A stretch of 64,000 nucleotides of DNA from Bacillus sp. NTK034 (GCF_017303275.1 NZ_JAFKOJ010000002.1:744001-808000), one strand, 5' to 3'. Positions 26,819 to 36,425 are shown, counted from the stretch's first letter. Numbers and translations are program-made. The notes: generated from the letters alone by a model not told the origin.

Positions 26819-28027
26819 TTAAAATAACTCCCCAAAAGACTCTTCATTGCTCGATTGAGGTTTAATAACCATCTTTTCGGTATCCTCAACTGCTTTTGCG
26901 ATGAGTGGTTCGAAGTCAACAAAGCTTTCAAAGCGGCGGACTTTGTCGCGCTTTGGTTTTGTTTTTGGGGATGATGGAACAAAAACGGTACAGCAATCTT
27001 CGAATGGCCTGATGGATATATCGTGGGTATCGATGCTTTGGGCAATCTCGATGATTTCAGATTTATCCATTGTGATAAGCGGCCGCAGAATAGGTGTGGT
27101 TGTAACATCATTAATGGCAAACATGCTCTCGAGTGTCTGGCTGGCTACCTGTCCAAGGCTTTCCCCAGTGATGATGGCAAGACCATCATTTTTATTGCGT
27201 ATTTCATCAGTGATCCGGAGCATTAATCGTCTTGTAGCCGTCATCGTATAATTCGACGGTACCTGCTGATGGATCAGCTGCTGAATCTCTGTAAACGGGA
27301 CAATATGGAGTACGACGGTTCCAGCAATATTAGAAAGTTTTTCAGTTAAATCAATTACTTTTTGCTTTGCGCGCTCACTTGTGAAAGGCGGGCTGTGAAA
27401 ATGGACAGCTTCAATTTCTAATCCCCTCTTCATGGACAAATAACCTGCTACCGGGCTGTCAATTCCCCCAGAGAGCATAAGCATGGCTTTTCCGCTCGAA
27501 CCTGCAGGAAGCCCGCCAGCACCCTGAATGGTTTCGCATGATAAGTAAGCCGCCTCTTCGCGAACTTCAATTTGCAGATTTATATCCGGTTTTTTTACGT
27601 TCACTTTTAGACCCGGCACATTCTTCAGCAAGTGTCCGCCAAATTCATGATTGAGTTCGTCAGTATTTAAAGGAAAGCTTTTATCCGCTCTCTTAGCTGT
27701 AATTTTGAAAGTCTTTCCTTCTTCAAAATGTTTTAAGAATAATGCCAATGCGGCTGTCTTCATTTCTTCCATATCTTTAGTGGTTTTAACAGCAGGGCTG
27801 AAAGACTGAATGCCAAAGATTCCCTTGAGGCGATCAGAAACCTCCCTGCCATCTGCACCATTCAGGACAACATACATTCGGTCTCTTGTAGATTCAATCT
27901 TGATCTTGGGAAATTCATTAAGCACATCTAATATGCTTTTTCTTAATTTATCCACAAACTTATTGCGGTTTCTTCCTTTTGTAGAGATTTCTCCATATCT
28001 TATAAGTATACGATCATAATTTATCAT
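26819..28027 (-). CDS. thiI: tRNA 4-thiouridine synthetase ThiI
   Basis: A 402-residue enzyme for s4U8 tRNA modification and thiazole sulfur transfer. The order is an N-terminal ferredoxin-like domain and THUMP (about 1-165, starting MINYDRILIRYGEISTKGRNR), then the PP-loop adenylation domain with MLSGGIDSPVAGYL near residue 185. It ends without the rhodanese domain found in enterobacteria, as is normal in Bacillus. The start overlaps the nifS stop as ATGA, so the desulfurase and ThiI are translationally coupled. Confidence 0.95.
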   Translation of the reverse strand: MINYDRILIRYGEISTKGRNRNKFVDKLRKSILDVLNEFPKIKIESTRDRMYVVLNGADGREVSDRLKGIFGIQSFSPAVKTTKDMEEMKTAALALFLKHFEEGKTFKITAKRADKSFPLNTDELNHEFGGHLLKNVPGLKVNVKKPDINLQIEVREEAAYLSCETIQGAGGLPAGSSGKAMLMLSGGIDSPVAGYLSMKRGLEIEAVHFHSPPFTSERAKQKVIDLTEKLSNIAGTVVLHIVPFTEIQQLIHQQVPSNYTMTATRRLMLRITDEIRNKNDGLAIITGESLGQVASQTLESMFAINDVTTTPILRPLITMDKSEIIEIAQSIDTHDISIRPFEDCCTVFVPSSPKTKPKRDKVRRFESFVDFEPLIAKAVEDTEKMVIKPQSSNEESFGELF

Positions 28028-29169
28028 GATTTCATAACCTCTCTTAGCCTTATAACGGTCTCTTTTACTGCCTCAGCAAAAATCTCTGCCTCTTCCATTG
28101 TATTATCATATGATAAGCTGATCCGAACTGCACTTTTCGCGGCTTTTTCAGGGATTCCCATAGCCATCAGGGTGCTGCTGGCAGCAGCTTTCTTTGAAGA
28201 GCAGGCACTTGTAGTTGATATATAAATCCCGTGCTCTTCTAAAGCGTGGACAAATACCTCTGCTTTGAATCCTTCTATGGAAAAATTCACAATATGAGGG
28301 GCAGAGTTTCTTTCCGGGGTATGGACTGTAATATCCTCGATTTTATTCATTTCCTCAATAATATAGCTTTTAATAGATATAAGGGGGCTTAAATGCCTTT
28401 CCATATTATTTAGTGTAAGCCTTAGCGCCTTTGCCATTGCTACAATGCCAGCTACATTTTCTGTGCCGCTTCTCATTTTCCATTCCTGATTGCCACCGGA
28501 TAATAACGGTGAAAGACGTAGACCATCACGAATGAACAAAACCCCATTTCCTTTTAAACCGTGGAATTTATGAGCTGAAATCGTACACAGATCTACGCTG
28601 GCTTGATAAAGATCAAGAGGAACCTTTCCGATTCCCTGAACGTTATCTACATGGAATATCACTCGCGAATGCTTCTTCAGCATCTCTCCAATTTCTTTTA
28701 TTGGCTGAATGGAACCAATTTCATTATTTACATGCATGACAGAGACTAAAATAGTTTCCTGTGTAATTTCCTTTTCAATGTCTTCAGCATGGATAATACC
28801 GTTTTTATCCGGTGAAATGATGGAAATTCGGTAGCCCAATTCCTTCAGCTGCTGTATCGCTTCTTTCACTGAAGCATGTTCCAATCCAGTTGTGATAATA
28901 TGGCGGCCTCTTTTCCTATGCATTAAAGCCGTTCCTTTTATTGCAAGATTATTGCTCTCTGTCCCTCCTGATGTAAAATACACCTCATTATGTTTTACAT
29001 TCAGCAGTTGTGCAATTTGCTCACGTGCCTGTATTAGCAGCCTCTCTGCCTTTCCTCCGAATTCGTGCAGGGAAGACGGATTCCCAAAGTATTCAGAAGA
29101 AACCTTTATAAAAGATTCAAGCACCTCTTTATATGGTTTTGTCGTTGCACTGTTATCTAAATAAATCAC
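28024..29169 (-). CDS. nifZ: Cysteine desulfurase (NifS/IscS type, ThiI partner)
   Basis: A 381-residue PLP enzyme releasing sulfur from cysteine as a persulfide. The PLP lysine is in TISAHKFHGLKG near residue 200 and the catalytic cysteine in STTSACSSKKAAAS near 323. The start is GTG at 29169, six bases after AAAGGAG, giving MIYLDNSATTKP. It overlaps thiI by four bases, the classic nifZ-thiI pair in which this desulfurase feeds ThiI rather than general Fe-S assembly. Its promoter lies in the 29170-29502 spacer. Confidence 0.93.
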   Translation of the reverse strand: MIYLDNSATTKPYKEVLESFIKVSSEYFGNPSSLHEFGGKAERLLIQAREQIAQLLNVKHNEVYFTSGGTESNNLAIKGTALMHRKRGRHIITTGLEHASVKEAIQQLKELGYRISIISPDKNGIIHAEDIEKEITQETILVSVMHVNNEIGSIQPIKEIGEMLKKHSRVIFHVDNVQGIGKVPLDLYQASVDLCTISAHKFHGLKGNGVLFIRDGLRLSPLLSGGNQEWKMRSGTENVAGIVAMAKALRLTLNNMERHLSPLISIKSYIIEEMNKIEDITVHTPERNSAPHIVNFSIEGFKAEVFVHALEEHGIYISTTSACSSKKAAASSTLMAMGIPEKAAKSAVRISLSYDNTMEEAEIFAEAVKETVIRLREVMKS

Positions 29170-29502
29170 GGACTTCTCCTTTCCGTTCCGAAAATCCTTT
29201 AGCCAACTTTAAATCATATCATAACCACGTAAAATTGGAAATGTAATTGAAGCTTTTGCAGCAGCTATACATCTCTTTACTATTAAAATATTCAAGTTAG
29301 TACAGTTTAACCAAATGAATGATTTGCAGCCCCCGTGGAAAGCTGATAATATTGCTCTTTGAATAAAGGACAGATCTGGTTTGTTATTATAAAATACTAA
29401 ATATTAAGACTTCGTATTTTTTCGACATTTTTTTTAGCACCTGTGCTAATATGAAAAATGTTCTAAACATTAAGATATGGAACCATTTTCAGGAGGATAT
29501 AT
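29170..29502. promoter_or_regulatory. Divergent control region nifZ / brnQ
   Basis: 333 bases with no coding frame and no T-box core. Upstream of brnQ are two short perfect dyads. AGCAC-CT-GTGCT (29436-29447) runs into a TAATAT -10-like box (29447-29452), and AATGTT-CTA-AACATT (29457-29471) lies just after it. Both could be operators; no known consensus (for example the CodY box) is matched well. Confidence 0.35.
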
Positions 29503-30846
29503 ATGGAGAATAAAACATTATCATCAAAACAAATTCTCGCCGTCGGACTCATGTTATTTGCTCTATTCTTTGGGGCAGGCAATATGATTTTCCCTCCATT
29601 CCTGGGACAATCAGCCGGCACGAATGTATGGACTGCTATTATCGGATTTTTAATTACAGGGGTTGGATTACCGCTATTAGGCATTATTGCTATTGCCAAA
29701 AATGGCGATTTACAGACGATTGCAAGCCGTGTACACCCTTTATATGGAATTATATTTACGATTATTATGTACTTAGCCATCGGACCATTTTTCGGAATCC
29801 CGCGTACCGGAACCGTTGCTTTTGAAATAGGGATTACTCCGTTCTTGTCTGAAACCGCTTCCAATAGCGCTTATACTTTATTTGCTTATACCATTGTCTT
29901 TTTTTGCATTACAGCATGGCTTTCTTTGAATCCATCGAAGTTAGTGGACAGGATCGGCAATATTTTCACGCCTGCACTCCTTATAATCCTTGCTGTTCTG
30001 GTAATTAAAAGCATCATTACTCCAATGGGCGAATTAAAAGCACCGATGGGGGCATATGCAGAGGGGCCATTCTTTAAAGGCTTCATTGAAGGCTACCTGA
30101 CTATGGATACAATTGCAGCATTAGTATTCGGTATTATTGTTATTGGTTCAATACAGGGCATGGGTGTAACAAATAAACATTCACTTATGAAAATATGCAT
30201 TACTGCCGGACTTATCGCAGCTGCTGGCCTTGCGGCAGTATACTTGTCCCTTGCATATATTGGGGCATCAAGTATGGAAGCTATAGGTCAACTTGATAAT
30301 GGCGGTGCTGTCCTATCCGCTGCTTCTCAATATCTATTTGGAGATGCGGGAGCATTGATCCTTGGGCTGGCCATTACGGTAGCATGCCTTACAACGTCTG
30401 TCGGACTCGTTTCGGCTTGTGCGCAGTACTTTCATAAACTGCTCCCAAAAGTACCTTATAAAACCATTGTCATCATTCTTTCGCTGTTCAGCATGGTGGT
30501 TGCAAATATTGGTTTAACTCAGTTGATTCAACTTTCATTGCCAATCTTAATCATTATTTATCCTCTGGCCATCGTGCTGATTCTGCTTTCCTTTATGCAC
30601 AATGCCTTTAATGGATACTCTGCGGTATATATAGGGGCTTTAATTCCCACAGGTTTAATCAGTTTTGTGGATGGGTTAAAAACTGCTGGAATGGATGTGT
30701 CCGCCATCACAGACTTACTGCAATTCCTGCCATTCTTTGCTGAAGGAATCGGCTGGATTGTGCCTGCCATTGCAGGAGCTGTAATAGGTTACTTCCTGGC
30801 AATGGCTTTCGGTGAAGCTAAAAAGCCAATTGCTGTAAATGATTAA
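29503..30846 (+). CDS. brnQ: Branched-chain amino acid carrier BrnQ/BraB
   Basis: A 447-residue, 12-helix LIVCS-family sodium-coupled importer of leucine, isoleucine and valine. The N-terminal signature LFFGAGNMIFPPFLGQSAG is near residue 20, followed by IGPFFGIPRTGTVAFEIG near 85. AGGAGG is eight bases before the ATG. It is monocistronic. A repeat copy starts five bases after its stop and a shared terminator with ezrA follows. Confidence 0.93.
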   Translation: MENKTLSSKQILAVGLMLFALFFGAGNMIFPPFLGQSAGTNVWTAIIGFLITGVGLPLLGIIAIAKNGDLQTIASRVHPLYGIIFTIIMYLAIGPFFGIPRTGTVAFEIGITPFLSETASNSAYTLFAYTIVFFCITAWLSLNPSKLVDRIGNIFTPALLIILAVLVIKSIITPMGELKAPMGAYAEGPFFKGFIEGYLTMDTIAALVFGIIVIGSIQGMGVTNKHSLMKICITAGLIAAAGLAAVYLSLAYIGASSMEAIGQLDNGGAVLSAASQYLFGDAGALILGLAITVACLTTSVGLVSACAQYFHKLLPKVPYKTIVIILSLFSMVVANIGLTQLIQLSLPILIIIYPLAIVLILLSFMHNAFNGYSAVYIGALIPTGLISFVDGLKTAGMDVSAITDLLQFLPFFAEGIGWIVPAIAGAVIGYFLAMAFGEAKKPIAVND

Positions 30847-30851
30847 AGAAC

Positions 30852-30901
30852 AAAGGCGGAAGCGCCTTGATCAGCCCTTAGGGGCTAGGCGCTGGAGCTG
30901 G
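30852..30901 (+). repeat. Dispersed palindromic repeat, copy 4 (shortest)
   Basis: AAAGGCGGAAGCGCCTTG at the left and GGCTAGGCGCTGGAGCTGG at the right, with inner arms AGCCCTTAGGGGCT. It begins five bases after the brnQ stop, in the sense orientation. Confidence 0.75.
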
Positions 30902-30960
30902 ATGAAGATAATTTTACAGCAGAGTTATTCACATCGTTATATTTTATTAATTAGACAGCA

Positions 30961-30992
30961 AAAAAACCAGATCCGATCGGATCTGGTTTTTT
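30961..30992. terminator. Bidirectional terminator brnQ / ezrA
   Basis: AAAAAACCAGATCCG / CGGATCTGGTTTTTT, about 15 bp with a tiny loop, reaches the ezrA stop. Confidence 0.92.
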
Positions 30993-32679
30993 AATGCTCA
31001 GTTATCATTTCTTCTATTCTCTTGATCGCACCCGGCTCGACCTCTTCGATTGAAGCTGCAGCCTGCTCCAGTGCTGTTTTATATTCATAGCTTCTGAATG
31101 AAGCTTCTGCTTCCATTAACCCTTTATCAATAGATGGATATCTGCTTCTGTATCGATTTCCATACTGAATGACCTTCTCAGCTAAAAGGATCGTCTCAAT
31201 CATATCACTCACTGAATCAGCAGCCTTATCAACAGTAAGCACTGCAACTTCAAGATATTGCTGGACCGCAGGAATATTCAATGGTTTCTCATCGAGTTTA
31301 GCCAGCACATTATCTATGCTTTCTTTCGCATCCTGGATCAAATATTTATATTCCTGGGAAACTCCAGGCACATTGTTTTTAGAGATAAGCCTTATCGTTT
31401 CTGCCACTTTTTTGCTTAACTCTTTTACTTTTTCCCTTGCAGACATTTCATCTTTTCTTAAAGCCTGAAGCATTTCCGCAAAGGCTGTCTGCTCATCTGA
31501 AATTTCCTCAATGTGTTCCTTGATTTCAGCAAGCTCTTCTCTCAAGACAGTATGGGGAGTACTCCCGCTATTAATTTTATGCTCCAGCACTTCGAATTTT
31601 TTGAAGAGCTGGGTTATTTTTTTCTCCAGGTGGATTTGAATTTCCAGATCCTTGTCTGGAACATGATAGCTGTGCCGGATAGCAGTTATCTCTGTCTTAA
31701 GCTGATTATTCATATCTTTATTATTATAAAGCATGTTTCTAGTTGCATCATCCTGCTGGCTTAAGTAATGTCTGGCATGTACTTCCTTTTCGAGCAGATC
31801 ATACAGAAGTTCAATATTATCTTTAATCTCTTCGACTCCTTTTTGAACTTCCTCGATTTGCGCTTTATCAATAGAGCCGGCATATCCAGTTACTTGTTCT
31901 TCAAGTCTCTCAATTTCTTTGTCTATTTGCAGGTGATCAAGCAGATAGCCCTGATCCAGCATTTCCTTGTACCCGTCCCTTAACTCGTCCAGCTGGGAAG
32001 GGATCTTGGATTGACACTCAACCATAAGGTTTGGAATAGCTTCCATTTTAGCCTGAGAATCCTCAAGAAGCGCTTTAATCACAAGAAGGATTTCACGAGC
32101 TTCAAGGTAATTGCCTTTCTCCGTTTTCTCATCAAATTCTTCAAATTTGGACAATGCTTCATCCAGCTGTTCTTCAAGAATCATTTCTGATTTACCGAAT
32201 GTATGGCGATGTGCAAGCAGAGACTTTTTGCATTGGCGATACATCTCTTTCAATTCTTCAATTTCCGCTCTATTTTTCTCTTCACTGCCTACCAGCTCAT
32301 TCAATTCACTCAGCAGATTTTTTATGCTTTCTTCAATCTCTGTTAATCTCTTCTCTATTCTCTGCTGGATTTCCTGGGAATTCTTAAAGCGGTATTTATC
32401 GATGCTCTCTTCTGCATCAAATAACAATTCCTCCACATCCGGAAGCTGTGATGTTACGATCTCATCCCACTCATTTCTCCAGCGTTCGAACAATTCTTCT
32501 GTCTGCCCTGTCATATTAAGCTTTTTAACTCTTGACATCTCATCTAGAACAGGGCGGTCCGTTATGTCCATCTTCCATGTTTCCAGCCTGTCAATTTCCT
32601 TATAATGTTTTTTCTTTAAAAAATACCCCGTGAGATATAGGCATAAAAGAATGACTATAACTCCAATTATGTATTCCAT
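30991..32679 (-). CDS. ezrA: Septation ring formation regulator EzrA
   Basis: A 562-residue protein, the same length as B. subtilis EzrA. It has one N-terminal membrane helix (residues 3-22, YIIGVIVILLCLYLTGYFL) and then about 530 residues of spectrin-like coiled coil rich in Glu, Lys and Leu. It binds FtsZ, prevents extra Z-rings at the poles and shuttles PBP1. The frame is open 108 bases upstream, but GGGGG lies seven bases before the ATG at 32679. Divergent from hisJ. Confidence 0.95.
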   Translation of the reverse strand: MEYIIGVIVILLCLYLTGYFLKKKHYKEIDRLETWKMDITDRPVLDEMSRVKKLNMTGQTEELFERWRNEWDEIVTSQLPDVEELLFDAEESIDKYRFKNSQEIQQRIEKRLTEIEESIKNLLSELNELVGSEEKNRAEIEELKEMYRQCKKSLLAHRHTFGKSEMILEEQLDEALSKFEEFDEKTEKGNYLEAREILLVIKALLEDSQAKMEAIPNLMVECQSKIPSQLDELRDGYKEMLDQGYLLDHLQIDKEIERLEEQVTGYAGSIDKAQIEEVQKGVEEIKDNIELLYDLLEKEVHARHYLSQQDDATRNMLYNNKDMNNQLKTEITAIRHSYHVPDKDLEIQIHLEKKITQLFKKFEVLEHKINSGSTPHTVLREELAEIKEHIEEISDEQTAFAEMLQALRKDEMSAREKVKELSKKVAETIRLISKNNVPGVSQEYKYLIQDAKESIDNVLAKLDEKPLNIPAVQQYLEVAVLTVDKAADSVSDMIETILLAEKVIQYGNRYRSRYPSIDKGLMEAEASFRSYEYKTALEQAAASIEEVEPGAIKRIEEMITEH

Positions 32680-33044
32680 TTTAAAGCCCCCTGTTCTGTT
32701 CCCGAGCCAATATGTATATGTAAAGTTTTTATTTAAGAAATAACAAATGCCCGCAGGCGTTTGTTCATTTTCACATGTTATTTTCAATGCTTTTATGATA
32801 CCATGTAAACGACATTTTTTGACTATTTATTTCATATTTTTATGAATTTCTTCTTTTATATCTTTTCTAAATTGCTATTTTCGGAAAATAACTGGAACAT
32901 CCGTATTTTTTATTGAACTATATGAGCTGTTCAAATACAAACAATTCGCTTTTTATAAAAGATTTCCTTCTTTATTTAAGAGATATGTTAAAAAGAGACT
33001 TGAGTACTGTATTTATAAACAGCAGCAGAAAGGAAGCTCTCCAT
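32680..33044. promoter_or_regulatory. Divergent control region ezrA / hisJ
   Basis: 365 AT-rich bases without a supported gene. Two structures stand out. One is a hairpin ACAAATGCC-CGCA-GGCGTTTGT (32743-32764) in the ezrA leader, followed on the minus strand by TTATTT. The other is a perfect dyad TTGAAC-N10-GTTCAA (32913-32934) about 110 bases before hisJ. A frame open from 32913 into hisJ has no ribosome site at its start. Confidence 0.4.
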
Positions 33045-33839
33045 ATGCTAAAAGACGGACACATCCACACCCCCTATTGTCCGCACGGGACAAAGGACGC
33101 ATTAGAAGATTATATTGAAAAAGCAATAAATCTGGGTTTTAAGGAAATTTCATTTACTGAACATGCTCCGCTCCCTGAGGGCTTTGAGGATCCCGCACCT
33201 GCTCGTGACAGTGCGATGCGCAAGGAACATCTTGAAAAGTATTTTACTGATATATCAAGAGTGAAAGCTGCTTATCAAGGAAAAATCAGGATTAATGCCG
33301 GGCTTGAAGTGGATTACATTGAAGGCTTTGAACAGGACATCTGCAAATTTCTAGATTTGAACGGGAAGTATATGGATGACTCTATTTTATCTGTACACTT
33401 TCTAAAGCAGGGGGGCCGCTACGAATGCCTGGACTACAGTCCGGATGTTTTTGCAAAGATGATTGAAGAATACGGTTCAATTGAAGCAGTTTATATGAAT
33501 TATTTCCGCACCCTGCTTTTATCTATAAAAGCAGATTTGGGGCAATTCAAACCAAGAAGGATTGGGCATATCACCCTGGTTAAAAAGTTCCAAAAAAAAT
33601 ATCCCGCTGGTCGGGAATTTAGAGAAGAAATAAACCAGATACTTGATGAGGTAAAAAAACAAGGCTATGAACTCGACTATAACGGAGCCGGTTTTTCCAA
33701 GCCGTTATGCAAAGAGTCCTATCCTCCCGATTGGGCAGCAGAAGCAGCGGCCCAAAAAGGCATTTCACTGATTTATGGGTCCGATTCTCATCAGGCAAAG
33801 GAAATGGGACAGGGCCTTGATAGAATGAAACACCTTTAA
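33045..33839 (+). CDS. hisJ: Histidinol-phosphatase HisJ (PHP family)
   Basis: A 264-residue PHP-domain phosphatase for the penultimate histidine step. Metal ligands are in MLKDGHIHTPYCPHG at the N terminus, EISFTEHAPLP near residue 45, LEVDYIEGF near 90, SVHFL near 120 and IYGSDSHQAKEMG at the end. The start is the ATG at 33045, eight bases after AAAGGAAG; an upstream in-frame extension lacks a ribosome site. It is convergent with refZ with only six bases between stops and no visible terminator. Confidence 0.92.
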   Translation: MLKDGHIHTPYCPHGTKDALEDYIEKAINLGFKEISFTEHAPLPEGFEDPAPARDSAMRKEHLEKYFTDISRVKAAYQGKIRINAGLEVDYIEGFEQDICKFLDLNGKYMDDSILSVHFLKQGGRYECLDYSPDVFAKMIEEYGSIEAVYMNYFRTLLLSIKADLGQFKPRRIGHITLVKKFQKKYPAGREFREEINQILDEVKKQGYELDYNGAGFSKPLCKESYPPDWAAEAAAQKGISLIYGSDSHQAKEMGQGLDRMKHL

Positions 33840-33845
33840 ATGCTT

Positions 33846-34475
33846 TTAGAGTACAGCAGCATAAGGTTTTCCGGCATGATTGCAGAGGACTCCATCAACC
33901 CAATTGAAGATCTCCTTCGTGTATTTGTCTGCGAAATATTTTTCATGAGGAAATACATGCAGAACTTCAGCCATATAATGTGTGTTCAAAAATGGCATGG
34001 ATAGGAGTCCTTTCAGCTGGACAATCATATAATTGGCTGAATGGATACGAAATTCTTTTGTTTTCATGCCCCTTTCCAGCACCCTGCCAAAATAAAACTT
34101 TTCTTTTGCTAAATAAGTGGACATGATTTCCCTTACTACTTGGGAATCTATAGAAATTTCCCGGAGAATCAATCTTGTTAAGTGGCTGTGTTCAAATTGA
34201 TAAGACATAATGTTTTGAGCAATTTTTTTCAGGCTCAGAGCAGCCCCCTGCTCAAGAAACGAAAAACCCCTCTCGATCTCCTGAATATATCCTTCAAAAA
34301 ATGCAGTAAAGCAATATTCAAGCAGCCCGTGTTTGTTATCGAAATAGTATGCAATATTCGCCGGGTTCGTCTGCGCTTTGCCTGCAATATCACGGATGGA
34401 AGTCCCGGAGAAACCTTTCGTATTAAATAAGGAGATAGCAGCCGACACAATTGCCTCTTTTGAATTTTTTTTCAT
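33846..34475 (-). CDS. refZ: TetR-family FtsZ regulator RefZ
   Basis: A 209-residue TetR-type protein. The N-terminal helix-turn-helix is AAISLFNTKGFSGTSIRDIAGKAQTNPANIAYYF, the RefZ pattern. In B. subtilis RefZ binds sites flanking the origin and FtsZ, and adjusts septum position in sporulation. The frame extends 45 bases upstream; GAGGCGGG lies shortly before the ATG at 34475, matching the known N terminus. Divergent from ytsP. Confidence 0.88.
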   Translation of the reverse strand: MKKNSKEAIVSAAISLFNTKGFSGTSIRDIAGKAQTNPANIAYYFDNKHGLLEYCFTAFFEGYIQEIERGFSFLEQGAALSLKKIAQNIMSYQFEHSHLTRLILREISIDSQVVREIMSTYLAKEKFYFGRVLERGMKTKEFRIHSANYMIVQLKGLLSMPFLNTHYMAEVLHVFPHEKYFADKYTKEIFNWVDGVLCNHAGKPYAAVL

Positions 34476-34689
34476 CTTTCCCGCCTCACTTTCTTTTGTA
34501 AAATCTCTGCTCATGCACATATGAGCGAATAATAAATTATGGCTTTATTTAAAAACGGATTTGTTGTGATAATTAAACATTCTTGCTAAAATCATCTTAT
34601 CCTTTTTAAAGTTCTCGACAATGTCTATCTAATTTCCTGTTCTTCTGCCAGGAAATTCATATATCTTTGAGGAAGTAAGGTGAATTGTG

Positions 34690-35169
34690 ATGTTTAGTGT
34701 CGAATCATACAAGGGAACCCGTGAAGAAAATTATCAATTATTGATTAAACAGCTCTCTGCTCTTCTTGAAGGAGAAACAAACAGCATAGCCAATCTAAGC
34801 AATGCATCAGCACTTCTTAATCAATTTCTGGAACGTACAAACTGGGTAGGATTTTATTTGATGGAAGAAGGCGAGCTGGTTCTTGGCCCATTTCAGGGTC
34901 TGCCGGCATGTGTAAGAATCCCCCTTGGGAAAGGCGTTTGCGGGACAGCTGCCAAGCAAATGGAAACAGTACGTGTTGAAGATGTCCATCAATTCCCTGG
35001 CCATATCGCCTGTGACGCAGCTTCGCAGTCTGAAATCGTCATTCCGCTTGTCAAAGAGGGCAATCTTCTTGGTGTGCTGGATATTGATTCTCCAGAAAAA
35101 AACCGGTTTGATGAACTTGACCAAAAATACCTTGAAGACTTCTCGGAAGTCCTTGTATCATTCCTTTAA
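34690..35169 (+). CDS. ytsP: Free methionine-(R)-sulfoxide reductase, GAF type
   Basis: A 159-residue single GAF domain. Three conserved cysteines mark the fRMsr group: LPACVRIPLGKGVCGTAA near residues 80-92 and HIACDAASQSEIVIPL near 115. The enzyme reduces free Met-R-sulfoxide with thioredoxin. The frame can start at GTG 34687, but AAGGTG is seven bases before ATG 34690. It shares a terminator with the convergent methionine gamma-lyase, a sulfur-amino-acid neighbour. Confidence 0.9.
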   Translation: MFSVESYKGTREENYQLLIKQLSALLEGETNSIANLSNASALLNQFLERTNWVGFYLMEEGELVLGPFQGLPACVRIPLGKGVCGTAAKQMETVRVEDVHQFPGHIACDAASQSEIVIPLVKEGNLLGVLDIDSPEKNRFDELDQKYLEDFSEVLVSFL

Positions 35170-35177
35170 CGGAATGG

Positions 35178-35216
35178 CCAAAAGGAGATGACCGTATTTG
35201 AGGCCATCTCCTTTTG
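35178..35216. terminator. Bidirectional terminator ytsP / megL
   Basis: CCAAAAGGAGATG / CATCTCCTTTTGG, a 13-bp stem between the convergent genes. Confidence 0.85.
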
Positions 35217-35219
35217 GTA

Positions 35220-36407
35220 TTAGACTCCTTCGAGTGCCTGGGAAAGATCATCTCTGATATCTTCCCACGATTCAAGCCCAACTGAAAGTCTCAGCAGCGT
35301 ATCTTCAATGCCCATCTTTTCACGTGACTCCTTTGGAACCACTGCATGAGTCATCGTAGCAGGGTGCTGAATCAATGTTTCTGCATCTCCAAGGCTCACA
35401 GCAATTTTAATTAGATTCAGCCGGTTCATAAATTCCTGAGCAGTCTCTTTATCCCCCTTTAGAGTAAAAGAAATCATCCCGCCAGGTCTCCTCATCTGTT
35501 TTTGGGCAATTTCAAAATCTGCATTTTTGCTGTCTCCTGGAAAAAAAACTTTTTCTACCTTTGGGTGCTCCAATAAGCAGGATGCAAGCTGTTCCGCATT
35601 GTCACAATGTCTGTCAAGTCTGACTGCAAGTGTTTTCAATCCTCGAAGAAGCAGCCAGGCGTCAAAAGGTGAAATAATGCCTCCAATATCTTTTTGAGTC
35701 GTCATGGAGACTTTATCCAAAAATTCTTTAGACCCTATTACGATCCCTGCAACTACGTCACCATGACCCCCGATGTATTTTGTTGCACTATGAATGACAA
35801 TATCACAGCCCAGCTCGATAGGATTCTGCAAGTATGGCGAACAGAAAGTATTGTCAACTACAACTGGAATTCCCTTCTCTCTCGCTGCTTCTGCAACGAT
35901 CTTCAAATCCACCAACTTCATTGTTGGATTTATTGGAGTTTCAACATATATACAGGCCGTTTCCGGTTTAATTTCATCAAGCAGCTGCTTCTTTGATTCC
36001 ATAGCTGAAAAATCATGGCTGATTTTATACTTTTCATCCATCATCTCAAGGAGTCCGAATGTACAGCCATAAACTCCCTGAGAACATAAAATATGATCTC
36101 CTGTTTTGGTTAAAGCAAACAGGACAGCTGAAACTGCAGCCATACCAGACCCAAAAGCAAGGGCTGCTTCTCCTTTTTCCAGAGCGGCCATTCTTTCTTC
36201 AAGCATCTTAACTGTTGGATTTCCAAGACGGGAATAGATATAGCCTTCTTCCTCACCGGCAAAACGCTTTTCTCCCTGCTGTGCTGTTTCAAATGTAAAA
36301 GTTGACGTCTGGAATATTGGCGGTGCGAGGCTCCCCTTGAACCTTTCAGCATCGTATCCTTCATGGATGACCTGCGTCTCGAAGTTAAACCGATGTTTCC
36401 TATCCAT
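35220..36407 (-). CDS. Methionine gamma-lyase (Cys/Met metabolism PLP enzyme)
   Basis: A 395-residue fold-type I PLP enzyme. The Schiff-base lysine is in HSATKYIGGHGD near residue 205 and GSGMAAVSAVLFAL contacts PLP near 85. GVYGCTFGLLEM near 112 carries the cysteine characteristic of methionine gamma-lyases, which convert methionine to methanethiol, ammonia and 2-oxobutyrate. A cystathionine gamma-lyase/synthase remains possible. GGGAGAGG lies four bases before the ATG. A near-perfect cre site sits 19 bases upstream of the start, suggesting CcpA repression. Confidence 0.83.
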   Translation of the reverse strand: MDRKHRFNFETQVIHEGYDAERFKGSLAPPIFQTSTFTFETAQQGEKRFAGEEEGYIYSRLGNPTVKMLEERMAALEKGEAALAFGSGMAAVSAVLFALTKTGDHILCSQGVYGCTFGLLEMMDEKYKISHDFSAMESKKQLLDEIKPETACIYVETPINPTMKLVDLKIVAEAAREKGIPVVVDNTFCSPYLQNPIELGCDIVIHSATKYIGGHGDVVAGIVIGSKEFLDKVSMTTQKDIGGIISPFDAWLLLRGLKTLAVRLDRHCDNAEQLASCLLEHPKVEKVFFPGDSKNADFEIAQKQMRRPGGMISFTLKGDKETAQEFMNRLNLIKIAVSLGDAETLIQHPATMTHAVVPKESREKMGIEDTLLRLSVGLESWEDIRDDLSQALEGV

Positions 36408-36425
36408 TCTACCTCTCCCTTTCGC

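Noticed and set aside
29170-29502. T-box or CodY box for brnQ
   Set aside because: No GGTACCGCG core or matching terminator, and no sequence close to AATTTTCNGAAAATT.
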